From assembly GCA_963777915.1 (NCBI GenBank), contig CAVZSH010000005.1, positions 124,001-188,000 of the forward strand: 64,000 nt of DNA, read 5' to 3'. This document shows positions 1 through 7,546 of this stretch, one piece after another; the stretch's first letter is position 1, and each line of letters starts with the position of its first letter. This DNA comes from CAVUPF01 sp963777915 (lineage in GTDB: Bacteria; Actinomycetota; Thermoleophilia; Solirubrobacterales; 70-9). A program made the translations under genes and the position numbers. A model generated the notes under the pieces. It was not told where the DNA came from and searched no databases. It saw only the letters and a list, made by a program, of their open reading frames with translations.

Positions 1-1661
1 AGGGTTAGCGAGTTCATTAGCAGCGTCTTCACCGGCAGCAGGACCGAGCCGGTGAGCAAGAAGAGGAGGACCAGGGTGGTGAGCGCGATGAGTCCCACTA
101 CCAACGGGGCGTGGTCGATCAAGCTCTGCTTTTGGTCGATGAAGCTGGCGGTGTTGCCGGAGACGAGCGTGGTCGAGGCGCCCGGTGGGGCAAGGGCGCG
201 GATGTCTTCCACCGAATTCTGGGCGGCGGCTTGGAGCGCCGGGCCAGCGAGACCGAAGTTAGCGTAGGCGACCTGCCCCGAGGCCCGCCTGAACAGACTG
301 CCGCTCACGACTCCGTCGACCGATTCGATCCGCCGCCGGTAGGCGGCGAGCTGGGTGTCGCCGGCGTGACCGTCGACGGCGACGGTCACCGCTTCGGTGA
401 CGTTGCGCGGGTAGTGCGCTTCCAGGTACTGGTAGGCCTTGTGGGCGGGCGCGACGGTCGGCACCGCTTCGGCGCTGGGACCGGTCAGCGTCGTCCATAG
501 AAGCGGTGCCGCGGCGATCAGCAGGAGCGCCGAGCTGGCCAGTGCGACGCCGACTGGGCGTCTCATCACGCCGCGCGCCAGTCGATACCAGCCGCCGGAG
601 GTGTCCTCCACGGCCGGGCCGCGGCGGATTGAGAGCGCGTCGATGCGGGTCCCGAGCAGGGTCAGCAGCGCCGGCACGACGAGGATTGCGATGATCGACG
701 AAAGCACCGCCACCGAGGCGCCGGCGACCGCCATCGAGTAAAGGAAGCGTTGCGGCATGAAGACAAGCGCCGCCATCGCCGCTGCGACGGTGAATCCGGA
801 GAAGATCGCAGCGCGGCCCGCTGTCTGAACGGTGCGACGATGCGCCTCTCGCGAGGCGCCACCGTGCCCTATCTCCTCGCGGTATCGGGAGACCATCAGC
901 AGGGCGTAGTCAACCGCCAAACCGAGGCTGAGCCCGGTAGCAATGTTGAGCGCGAAGACCGAGGTGCCGACGAAGGTCGACATGATCCGCAGCACGAAAA
1001 GCGTGCCGACGATGGAGACGCCACCGATCAGCAGAGGGATCGCCGCTGCGATAACGCCGCGGAAGACGAACAACAAAAGCAGCGCCAGCACGGGAAAGGC
1101 GATCAGCTCGGCCTTGGTTAGGTCGCTGCGTGCCTGTTCGCTGGTCTGGTGGAAGCCCGCTGCAAAGCCGCCCATCGAGACGGCGAGCGGGCTCGAGGCG
1201 ATCAGTGGTTCGACCTTTTCAGATGCGATCCCGCCGTCGTCTTCAATGTCGTTGGTCGACAGATAGCCGGAAATCACCAGCGATTCCCCGTCGCGGGCGA
1301 CCAGCTCGGCACCGGCGCGCCGGTCGCGAAGGGGATTCACCACGTGGCCGAGGTACTCGATCTTTTCCATCCCGCGGCTGAGGCGGTCAACGTCGCGGCG
1401 CACAGACGGGCTGCGCAGGTTAAGTGGACCGCCGTCTGGCGCTCGGACAACCAGCACGATCGCCGGGTTGGGGTTGTAGCCGAGCGCCCCGTTGAGCAGC
1501 GTCGTCGCCCGCTCGCTCTGGGAGGCCGGGTCGGTGAAGCCGGCGGGCTTCAGGTGGCGCTCGACGTCGTGGCCGATTGCGACGGCCAGAACGGCGAAGA
1601 CGCCGACAGCTGCGAGGACTCGCTTCGGGTGCCTCCAAGTGAGGTCCGCAATCCAGGTCAC
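1..1661 (-). CDS. MMPL/RND-family membrane transporter, C-terminus beyond window
   Basis: One uninterrupted reverse frame runs from a GTG at 1661 to the window edge (about 553 codons). Its first residues are VTWIADLTWRHPKRVLAA, a basic stretch leading into the first membrane helix. A long extracytoplasmic domain follows, then a block of helices containing LSLGLAVDYALLMVSRYREE, the hallmark GxxxDY core of MMPL/RND exporters, and then a second large extracytoplasmic domain. Such proteins export lipids or hydrophobic drugs using the proton gradient. It is transcribed divergently from the HxlR-type regulator at 1731 and shares an operator-like palindrome with it, so local repression by that regulator is likely (inference). 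The gene is incomplete only because the window starts inside it. Family assignment is firm; the substrate is unknown. Confidence 0.88.
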   Translation of the reverse strand, partial: MTWIADLTWRHPKRVLAAVGVFAVLAVAIGHDVERHLKPAGFTDPASQSERATTLLNGALGYNPNPAIVLVVRAPDGGPLNLRSPSVRRDVDRLSRGMEKIEYLGHVVNPLRDRRAGAELVARDGESLVISGYLSTNDIEDDGGIASEKVEPLIASSPLAVSMGGFAAGFHQTSEQARSDLTKAELIAFPVLALLLLFVFRGVIAAAIPLLIGGVSIVGTLFVLRIMSTFVGTSVFALNIATGLSLGLAVDYALLMVSRYREEIGHGGASREAHRRTVQTAGRAAIFSGFTVAAAMAALVFMPQRFLYSMAVAGASVAVLSSIIAILVVPALLTLLGTRIDALSIRRGPAVEDTSGGWYRLARGVMRRPVGVALASSALLLIAAAPLLWTTLTGPSAEAVPTVAPAHKAYQYLEAHYPRNVTEAVTVAVDGHAGDTQLAAYRRRIESVDGVVSGSLFRRASGQVAYANFGLAGPALQAAAQNSVEDIRALAPPGASTTLVSGNTASFIDQKQSLIDHAPLVVGLIALTTLVLLFLLTGSVLLPVKTLLMNSLT

Positions 1662-1671
1662 CGGCGAGCAC

Positions 1672-1722
1672 CCTACCAGTTTTCAAAGCTAAGACTTTGA
1701 AAATCAAAGTTAAATTGGTAGG
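1672..1722. promoter_or_regulatory. Nested palindromic operator between divergent transporter and HxlR regulator
   Basis: Three inverted repeats are nested in this AT-rich gap. CCTACCA (1672-1678) pairs with TGGTAGG (1716-1722). TTTTCAAAG (1680-1688) pairs with CTTTGAAAA (1695-1703). ACTTTGA (1694-1700) pairs with TCAAAGT (1704-1710). The site lies between the start codons of the MMPL gene and the HxlR gene and stands out in base composition from its GC-rich surroundings. It is the obvious binding site for the winged-helix regulator; binding itself is inference. Confidence 0.7.
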
Positions 1723-1730
1723 ATCGGCTG

Positions 1731-2417
1731 ATGGTGCGCCGGAACTATGGTCAGTCCTGCAGCGTCGCCAGTGCCCTCGACCGCATCGGCGAGCGCTGGT
1801 CGCTGCTGATCATCCGCGAGCTTCTGCTCGGCCCGCTGCGCTTCTCGGACCTGGCGCGCAGCGTGGGGGGAGCCCCCACCGACGTGTTGACCCGTCGCCT
1901 GCGGGACCTTGAAGCTGACGGCATCGTACGGCGCCGCGAGCTGGAAGCGCCGGCGTCGGTTGTCGCCTACGAGCTGACCGACATCGGGCGTGGGTTGGAG
2001 CGCCCGCTGCTTGAACTGGGACGCTGGGGGATGAACTTCTTAGATGTCGACGACGTGCCCGGCCTCGAACCGTCGTGGCTTCCAAATTCGCTGCGGGTCG
2101 TCCTGCAGCCACCCCACGACGTTGCGATGACGGTTCAGCTGCACAGCGACGGGCACTCCTTCCGGCTGCGGATCGAGGACGGCTGGGTCGCCGCGGAGAG
2201 AGGCGAGGCATTCGATCCCGAGCTGACGTTGGCCGGCCCGTCCCAAGCGGTGCTCGGGGCTTTCGTGTTCGGTGAGCTCGCGGAGTCCGAGGTCGAGATC
2301 GAGGGTGACCGCGCAGCGCTGGCGACGTTGCGGGCTGCGGTCGTCCTGCCCGAGCGCCTGCGCGAGGGCGCGCAGGCTTTGGCGCAGTCCGCCGCCGCTA
2401 CTGCTCGTACAGCTTGA
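1731..2417 (+). CDS. HxlR-family transcriptional regulator with C-terminal SCP2-like domain
   Basis: The 228-residue protein starts at an ATG nine bases after the palindromic operator. Residues ~8-95 form the HxlR/MarR-like winged helix: SCSVASALDRIGERWSLLII, then LRFSDLARSV, then LTRRLRDLEADGIVRRRE. The Cys near residue 10 is typical of HxlR proteins, some of which sense oxidants or electrophiles. The C-terminal ~110 residues, with DPELTLAGPSQAVLGAFVFG, resemble the small SCP2/sterol-binding domain found in many actinobacterial HxlR regulators. It probably represses its own gene and the divergent MMPL exporter. The 3' end overlaps, on the other strand, a ferredoxin-like fragment. Confidence 0.88.
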   Translation: MVRRNYGQSCSVASALDRIGERWSLLIIRELLLGPLRFSDLARSVGGAPTDVLTRRLRDLEADGIVRRRELEAPASVVAYELTDIGRGLERPLLELGRWGMNFLDVDDVPGLEPSWLPNSLRVVLQPPHDVAMTVQLHSDGHSFRLRIEDGWVAAERGEAFDPELTLAGPSQAVLGAFVFGELAESEVEIEGDRAALATLRAAVVLPERLREGAQALAQSAAATARTA

Positions 2418-2460
2418 CGACTTGGACCGTCCCCCCGGGGGGACGGTCGACGCAGAGGTT
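2398..2460 (-). pseudogene. 3' tail of a ferredoxin gene (fragment)
   Basis: Read in reverse, this stretch encodes NLCVDRPPGGTVQVVKLYEQ followed by a stop. This matches the last 20 residues of the intact ferredoxin encoded at 61662-61895 (NLCVDAAPAGAVRVVKLYER), at nucleotide as well as protein level. No start and no further Cys motif can be read upstream, where the frame runs into unrelated sequence. It is therefore the stranded end of a ferredoxin gene, presumably cut off by the rearrangement that brought in the integrase relic next to it. It overlaps the last codons of the HxlR gene. Confidence 0.65.
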
Positions 2461-2637
2461 GGGGAGGTTGCGCCGGTCACGCAGTCTTGAGCGGAAGACG
2501 CTCACTGGACTCCACTGAGGGGCCGCGCCTGAAGATTTGGCTGACTGGCGCAAGCAATGGCGCACAAGCGGCTGCATCGGGGCTGCGCCGTCACAACGAG
2601 AAGCGTCTAGGTCTAATGGGCATCGAGCCGATTGGGG

Positions 2638-2890
2638 AGGTTGGCCTGCACGGCTTGCGGCGGACCTACGCGAGCCTCCGATTTGCGCTTCGAGACGGTC
2701 CTGTTCTGGGTTGCTGAGTAGATCGGACACGCCGATCCAGGCTTCTTGATGCGGGGGGTCTACGCTCGGGCCACGAAGCGCCGGGAGCGCCTGTCTGGGG
2801 CCGTCTTGGCCGCCTTCGATAGGGCGCTGCAATTGGCAGAAATGGGCAGAAAAGAAGGTGCGGCGGTTACAGACGTTGCGCCGGTCACCT
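2638..2890 (+). pseudogene. Relic of a tyrosine integrase C-terminal catalytic domain
   Basis: The forward strand encodes GLHGLRRTYASLRFALRDG (the HxLRRT box with catalytic His and Arg). After a frameshift near 2697 the other frame gives VLFWVAE, an in-frame TAG at 2719-2721, and then IGHADPGFLMRGVYARATKR (GHxD box and the region of the catalytic Tyr). The frame continues to a stop just before tRNA-Gly. One frameshift plus one nonsense codon show the gene is dead. Its position beside a tRNA that carries att duplications suggests it once served an element integrated there. The N-terminal half is not recognisable. The 14-bp sequence GTTGCGCCGGTCAC occurs at both edges (about 2465 and 2874). Confidence 0.75.
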
Positions 2891-2927
2891 AGAAGAAGGG
2901 CCGCATTTGGCTCTACGATGACCCTAC

Positions 2928-3000
2928 GCGGACGTAGCTCAGCTGGTAGAGCGCGAGCTTCCCAAGCTCGAGGTCGCGGGTTCGAGACCCGTCGTCCGCT
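2928..3000 (+). tRNA. tRNA-Gly (anticodon CCC)
   Basis: A complete cloverleaf can be read. The acceptor is GCGGACG paired with CGTCCGC, followed by a T discriminator. The D arm is GCTCAGCTGGTAGAGC, the anticodon stem-loop is CGAGC-TTCCCAA-GCTCG with anticodon CCC, and the T arm contains GGTTCGAGACC. CCA is not encoded. The 3' part, from 2950 onward, is duplicated exactly at 5300 and in degenerate form at 15390, so this tRNA is the integration target of the downstream island and its sequence was restored on integration. Confidence 0.95.
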
Positions 3001-3261
3001 TCCCCATTTTGGAGCCAAAAATACGGCTAATTGCACCTCTATGACAAAGGACGAATTAGTCGGGTAGGAACACAGGTAGGAACAATCGCGAGCTCCCGGT
3101 GCCCCGCTTCTCCGCCGGGCGAGTCCCTCACTCGGCAGAGGTGGCCCGCGTCGTCGTCGGGCTCGAACGCCGCGGTCAGCGAGTGCTTTCCGAGCCGGAG
3201 ATCTTCGCCCGCGAGAACGCCGAGGGCAGACGGGTTCTCTCCGCCGCGCGCGGCCGGTACC

Positions 3262-3423
3262 ACCACAGAGCGCCTCGCCGCCCTGAAGCCCGCCGAGCGC
3301 CGCTCCCTCAGCCTGATCGCTGCCGGTTACTCCTACAAGGAGATCGGCCAGATCACCGGCTTCAGTTACACGAAGACGAACCGATGTGCCACGGAGGGCC
3401 GAGCGTCGCTCCGGAGTAATTAG
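3262..3423 (+). pseudogene. Fragment of an RNA polymerase sigma factor (region 4)
   Basis: The frame encodes ERLAALKPAERRSLSLIAAG followed by YSYKEIGQITGFSYTKTNR. This is the sigma-70 region 4 pattern seen in ECF-type factors (LxPxERxxLxLxAxGxSYxEIAxxTG). Upstream of 3262 the frame is low-complexity and no region 2 can be found, so only the promoter -35 recognition helix remains. It lies just inside the left end of the island and is probably debris of a larger gene. Assignment to the sigma superfamily is good; the subfamily is not known. Confidence 0.55.
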
Positions 3424-3462
3424 CCGTCGAGCGTGGGTGTACGGTCTCGGGTGCGTGGCCAA

Positions 3463-3640
3463 TGCACCCAGACCCATCACGGGCCGCTGCCTGTGCGATG
3501 GCGTCAGCTACAGCGTCGACGCGGAGCCAATATGGCAAAGGCGCTTGCTACTGCGCGAACTGCCAACGTCAGACCGCCACGGCGTTCTCGGTGATCGTCG
3601 GTGTACCGAGTAAGGCGCTCACGGCTGCTGATGAACATCT
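3463..3640 (+). pseudogene. Relic of a GFA-family (CENP-V/GFA domain) zinc protein
   Basis: The first part encodes PITGRCLCDGVSYSVDAEP. After a frameshift near 3530 the neighbouring frame gives GACYCANCQRQTATAFSVIV, then drifts into unrelated sequence. Together they reproduce the N-terminal half of the GFA domain, whose CxC and CxxC motifs bind zinc (glutathione-dependent formaldehyde-activating enzyme-like family). The frameshift and the missing C-terminal half mark it as a pseudogene in the decayed left unit of the island. Confidence 0.6.
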
Positions 3641-4344
3641 CACGGATGCTGTGCGGGCGGCTGATCAAGGCCAATGCCGGCATCTGAAACCTAAGAATCC
3701 TGGGCTCCGTCGATCCTCAGCCGGGACGATGTTCAGGAGTGAGTCGCCTGTCTTGTAACGCGACTGCTTGGGCCTGGAAGCAGGCGCGTACCGAGCGTTG
3801 CACGAGACGCTCACGGTTCGTCCCAAGCGCGCACCCGTTCAGCGTCAAGCGAGACAACCGCTTGTGGCGCACAGCGCGAGCCGCCCCTCGCGCGCGCCGA
3901 GCGAGTCCTCGCGACGCCTTGCCTTTCCAGGCCTTCCCAACAGCGAATCCGCGAGATCGAACTTGGCCCGAATACCGATTGGCACCCAGACCACGACTAA
4001 CTCGCGAACCGGCAACGCCCCTACGGGGCTGAAAGCCACCGCCATCGTCGTTCCGCAGTGACCTGTACCCGACATCTCCAGGCCCCCAAACGCAGCAAAC
4101 GCAGCGCAGCAGACGCAGCAGACCATACGCACTGTGAGAGTGCTGGCCTAGCTGGTCTTGGTTGACGCCATCCCCTCGAGGAGATGGCGTCGGGCCCGCT
4201 GTTCAGGCTAGGAGCCGGTGGCGGCAGGCATGACCTCAGCGGCACGCTGTGCAAGGCTCGCCGCGCCCGAGCTCCGACGTCGCGGCAGACCGTCAGGCGC
4301 CCCGGGCGGCGAGGTTGACTGCCGCTGGTAGCCTTGGTGACATC
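3641..4344. other. Decayed stretch without a convincing gene
   Basis: Open frames here have no recognisable motif, no ribosome binding site and switch strands. The only visible structure is a run of CGCAGCA-like short repeats at about 4088-4120. It is flanked by pseudogenes and looks like eroded island DNA. Confidence 0.5.
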
Positions 4345-4590
4345 ATGGCCACTACTACGGTTGAGATCGACAGCGACCTGTTGGTGGGGCTGCGCGAGCG
4401 GTCGCCCGGCAAGAGCGACCGCGAGCTGCTTGAGGAGCTAGCGGCGGTGACGCTCGGGTTCGAGACGATTCATCGCGTGCAGCGGCGCACCGCCGAGGCT
4501 GGCGTCGACCAAGAGGAGATCGAAGGCGAAGCGGTGCGCGTCGTACGCGAGCACCGGCGCCGACGCGCGGCCGGGCAGGCCGCGAGTTGA
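4345..4590 (+). CDS. Antitoxin of a PIN-type toxin-antitoxin pair
   Basis: An 81-residue protein starts at the ATG at 4345. The N-terminus TTTVEIDSDLLVGLRERSPG has the beta-strand pattern of ribbon-helix-helix type antitoxins. It is followed by an acidic helical middle and an Arg/Ala-rich tail (EHRRRRAAGQAAS) expected to thread into the toxin. Its stop overlaps a TTG start for the PIN protein that follows, the usual coupling of VapB and VapC genes. It would neutralise the RNase and repress its own promoter. The partner gene is frameshifted, so the module may no longer be functional. The specific family is unassigned. Confidence 0.65.
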   Translation: MATTTVEIDSDLLVGLRERSPGKSDRELLEELAAVTLGFETIHRVQRRTAEAGVDQEEIEGEAVRVVREHRRRRAAGQAAS

Positions 4591-5014
4591 AGCGTGTCGT
4601 AGTCGATCCCAACGTCCTGCTCTCAGCGCTCGTCGGCATCCGGAAGCAGCGCCCGCGATTCTGCTCGACGCGATCCACGATCACACCGTCGAGATGGTCG
4701 CCTGCCCGGCGCTGATCGCCGAGGTCCGGGAGAACCTCACGGAGCCGTACTTCCGTGCGCTGCTTGACGAGGGCGAGGCCGCGCAGGCCGTGAGCGCGAT
4801 CGAGCGCGTAGCGGTGATGCTCGACGATCCGGTCGATCCCGAGCCGGTGCTGCGCGACAGCAGCGACGATTACCTGCTCGCGCTCGCGCGATCCGCGAAA
4901 GCTGAGGCGATCGTGACCGGCGACAAGGATCTCCTCGACCATGCCGGACTGCAACCGCCTGCGATCAGCGCGCGCGAGGCTACTGGCAGGCTCGCCCCGC
5001 CACTACCCGAGTGA
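4587..5014 (+). pseudogene. PIN-domain toxin, frameshifted
   Basis: From TTG 4587 the frame encodes VVVDPNVLLSALVGIRK, the first PIN beta-strand with the catalytic Asp. Near 4642 a base is missing and the protein continues in another frame with AAPAILLDAI, then MVACPALIAEVRENL, and ends with DDYLLALARSAKAEAIVTGD, the second acidic cluster of PIN RNases. The family normally cleaves RNA in a Mg-dependent way. Restoring one base gives a complete ~143-residue toxin that overlaps the antitoxin stop by the usual 4 bases. Either the toxin was inactivated after transfer or the deletion is a sequencing error. Confidence 0.7.
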
Positions 5015-5061
5015 ATTTGGCGCTCTACAATCGCCGCTCGACGGAACGGCATGAGGGCAAG

Positions 5062-5171
5062 CGCTTGCCGACGCGGACCCGCAGGCGCTCGCCGTGACCG
5101 GCAAGCCCACGATCGCGATTCTGGCTGGCATCCCCGACGTGAAAGTGAAGTCAGTCGAGGGTTCGGATTAG
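5062..5171 (+). pseudogene. Fragment duplicating the 3' end of the small gene at 14107
   Basis: This sequence encodes ADADPQALAVTGKPTIAIL and continues past the equivalent stop into the first bases of the following gene. It matches 14252-14352 almost base for base, where it forms the end of an intact 75-residue ORF and its junction with the GNAT gene. There is no start or N-terminal half here. It shows that both island units descend from related elements or exchanged sequence. Confidence 0.7.
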
Positions 5172-5176
5172 GGGCT

Positions 5177-5358
5177 GGGTAGGAACACGGGTAGGAACAA
5201 AATCGGGCAGATCGTGTCCATTTTCGTCCCCACATGTCATTTCAGGAAACTGCTCATTTGCAGGCAAAGCACATTGTCAAGCGGTTGAAGCTAGGCCTTA
5301 GCGCGAGCTTCCCAAGCTCGAGGTCGCGGGTTCGAGACCCGTCGTCCGCTTCCCCATT
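5177..5358. repeat. att arm plus duplicated tRNA-Gly 3' half (internal copy)
   Basis: Positions 5300-5358 are identical to 2950-3008, which is the tRNA-Gly 3' half plus eight flanking bases. The preceding ~120 bp (with GTAGGAACA twice and CAGGCAAAGC) recur at 15275-15389. This is the layout of an attR/attL junction left by tRNA-targeting integrases. The truncated tRNA lacks a 5' half and cannot be expressed as a tRNA. It marks the border between the two island units. Confidence 0.85.
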
Positions 5359-5360
5359 CT

Positions 5361-5777
5361 AGAGACCGGGTCACGATCGAGACCCACGAGCGCGAGCCCC
5401 GCGAGGTCGAGGTCGACACCGCGAAGTTCTCCGACCTCAGCCTGGGCTACGCCGTCCACGTCTACAAGGCACAGGGCATCACCGCAGAGACCTCGGGCAT
5501 CCTCACCGGTGGCTGGCAGACCGACCGCGAGCACGCCTACGTCGCGCTCAGCCGCGCCCGCGAGCAGACACAGGTCTACGTTTCCCGAGAGGACCTTGGT
5601 GAGCAGGGGATGGATACCGGCGCGATCGAACGGCTCGGCGAGGGGATGCGCCGCAGCGAGGCGCAGGAGGCGAGCATTGCCAGGGCGCTCGACAAGAAGG
5701 CTGTCGAGCGTCAGGCCCGGATCGAGCGCGGGATCGATCGAGATCGCGACATCGACCGCGGCTTCGGGATCGAGTAG
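5361..5777 (+). pseudogene. C-terminal fragment of a TraA/MobF relaxase-helicase
   Basis: The frame, open from the end of the tRNA copy to a TAG at 5775-5777, encodes FSDLSLGYAVHVYKAQGITA, then HAYVALSRAREQTQVYVSRE. These are helicase motifs V and VI of the RecD/TraA group (GYAxTxHKAQG; YVALSRAR). The rest is a charged tail. There is no start codon and the gene begins abruptly at the att repeat, so only the last ~138 codons remain. In conjugative elements this protein nicks oriT and unwinds the transferred strand. It supports descent of the island from an integrative conjugative element. Confidence 0.8.
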
Positions 5778-5820
5778 CGCTTCGCCTCGGCAGTTGCCGC
5801 CTAACCGCAACTCGCAGCCC

Positions 5821-5995
5821 GAGGCTCACTCGCTGGGATAGAACAAATAGCGGCCAGGTCGGCAGGGTGGGCTGCGCCAACGCCTGCCGACCAGGGGAAT
5901 TGTGGGCCGGTCCGCCGTCAACCCACTCGCTGCGTTCGGGGTCGCTGTCGCGCCTCGGCCGGCGGCCGAGGCGACTGCGGCCCGGCTGGGATGCT
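5821..5995. repeat. Structured dispersed repeat, copy 1
   Basis: This shares with 13085-13205 and 14917-15076 the core GCCGACCAGGGGAAATTGTG-like segment, an outer complementary pair (GGGCCGG..CCGCCGTCAA against TGACTGCGGCCCGGC) and two inner hairpins. In this copy the second hairpin is CGCCTCGGCC-GGC-GGCCGAGGCG, different in sequence from the other copies but paired just as well. The left flank (CACTCGCTGGGATAGA) is shared only with copy 3. No protein is convincing. A folded RNA or a REP-like element is the likeliest reading. Confidence 0.65.
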
Positions 5996-6180
5996 TCTTC
6001 GAGGACCCGCAGTGGGTTGAACGCCGCCGCCCCTACGGCCGACGCTTCGAACCGCGGTGGTACTAGTTCGCCACTATCCGCTCGTCGGAAAGCGGTGGGA
6101 AATCCTCGGAAAACGGTGGTCCCTCAACGTGGCGGAAGAGCTGGCTCCAACAGGTCTCGAGGATCGCCCGGTTGTGGTGC

Positions 6181-6285
6181 TCAGCATGTGCCGAGCACCT
6201 CACCCGGCGCGATCTCGAGGTCCAGCGAATCCAAGGCGGTGAAGTCGCCGAGGCGCTTGGTCAGGTTGATCGTGCGCAAAACGTC
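6181..6285 (-). pseudogene. N-terminal scrap of an ABC-transporter ATPase
   Basis: The reverse strand encodes RTINLTKRLGDFTALDSLDL followed by EIAPGEVLG and then breaks to a stop. This is the A-loop region and first strand of an ABC ATPase, ending immediately before where the Walker A motif should be. No Walker A, signature or Walker B motif is present downstream. It is a short leftover in the eroded start of the second island unit, not a functional gene. Confidence 0.55.
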
Positions 6286-6555
6286 GCCATGATCGAAGCC
6301 TCGCAGGGCGCTCGGCGTTGGACATGCTCGCTTGGAAGAAGCAGGGCTTTGGGTGTAACGCACTTCGGCGCTTCCAGGATCGTCCGTTCGCTGCTGAGGG
6401 CGGCATTCGAGCGAGAAGATGAGCAAGCCGAAGGTCGGTCATCGGCTCCGCCCCTTTTTTGGGAGTCCACAGCGGGTGGCACCCGCCAGCACGGAGGCGC
6501 CCCGGCTCACTGCAGACTGTCACCTACCCAAGCTAGTCAGTGAGACTATGGGTCG

Positions 6556-7545
6556 ATGCTCACGCGGATTCTCGACGAGGCAATGGATTGGACGATCCTG
6601 CCCGGCTACACCAGCTTCGGCTACAGGGTGCGCAAGCGGCTTGGGTCCTGGGAGGCGATCGAGTCGGGCGGCCGCCCAGTGATGGTCACGGGCGCGAGCT
6701 CGGGGATCGGCGAGGCGGCCTGCGCAGAGCTGGCACGGGCAGGTGCCACGGTGCACATGGTCGTGCGTAGCCGCGAGCGCGGCGAGCAGGCTCGCGAACG
6801 GATCGCTGCAACGAGCGGCTCCACGGCGGTCGAGTTGCATCTCTGCGATCTCTCCAGCCTCGCTTCGGTGCGCGAGTTCGCCTCCGGTTTCCTGGCCTCG
6901 GGCGGGACCCTCGGCGTGCTGATCAACAACGCCGGGGTGTTCCCCGTCGAGCGCAGGCACTCCGAGGAAGGGTTCGAGCTCACCTTCGCGACGAACGTCC
7001 TCGGCCCGTTCCTGCTCACCTCGCTGCTGCTGCCCCCGCTGATTCGTGCTGCCCCCTCGCGGGTGATCAACGTCTCCTCGGGTGGGATGTACACGGCACG
7101 GATCGACCTCGACGACCTCCAGCTCGAGCATCGCGACTTCGACGGGGCACGCTTCTACGCCCACACCAAGCGGGCGGAGGTGATCCTCAGCGAGGAGTGG
7201 GGAAGACGGCTGGCGGCCGACCGGGTAACGGTGCACTCGACCCATCCGGGATGGGTTGCGACGGCCGGGGTCAGGTCCTCGCTGCCCCGCTTCAACCGCT
7301 TGATGGGTCCGCTGCTTCGCGATCCCAGGGCCGGATCCGACACGGTGGTCTGGCTCGCCGGCTCTCCGCAGGCTGCGCGGAGCACCGGAGAGTTCTGGCA
7401 CGACCGCCGACGGCGGCCCAAGCACCGCGTGCCATGGACCCGTGAGAGTCCCGAGGAGAGGGTCAGGCTCTTCGAGGGGTGCGAGCGCCTCTGCGGGTTG
7501 TCGCCCGGCGCCGCGACGGCTTCCGCAGGCGAGAAAGGAGACTGA
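6556..7545 (+). CDS. Short-chain dehydrogenase/reductase
   Basis: The 329-residue protein starts at ATG 6556. An N-terminal extension of ~40 residues precedes the NAD(P)-binding motif TGASSGIGEAACAEL. NNAGVFPVERR and the catalytic YAHTK (YxxxK, with the Ser in INVSSGG) follow, so all SDR catalytic elements are present. The sequence style (LHLCDLSSLASVREF, TNVLGPFLLTSLLLP, HPGWVATAGV) is that of the retinol dehydrogenase/DHRS12-like branch, which acts on lipophilic alcohols or ketones; the substrate here is unknown. Its stop lies one base before the start of the SRPBCC gene, so the two are probably cotranscribed. It is cargo of the island. Confidence 0.88.
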   Translation: MLTRILDEAMDWTILPGYTSFGYRVRKRLGSWEAIESGGRPVMVTGASSGIGEAACAELARAGATVHMVVRSRERGEQARERIAATSGSTAVELHLCDLSSLASVREFASGFLASGGTLGVLINNAGVFPVERRHSEEGFELTFATNVLGPFLLTSLLLPPLIRAAPSRVINVSSGGMYTARIDLDDLQLEHRDFDGARFYAHTKRAEVILSEEWGRRLAADRVTVHSTHPGWVATAGVRSSLPRFNRLMGPLLRDPRAGSDTVVWLAGSPQAARSTGEFWHDRRRRPKHRVPWTRESPEERVRLFEGCERLCGLSPGAATASAGEKGD

Positions 7546-7546
7546 G

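Noticed and set aside
4088..4125. Short CGCAGCA-like tandem repeats considered as a CRISPR or satellite
   Set aside because: Units are too short and irregular, with no spacers of constant length; no CRISPR array or cas gene exists in the window.
5300..5352. Second tRNA-Gly gene
   Set aside because: Only the 3' half is present; the acceptor 5' strand and D arm are missing, so it is an att duplication.
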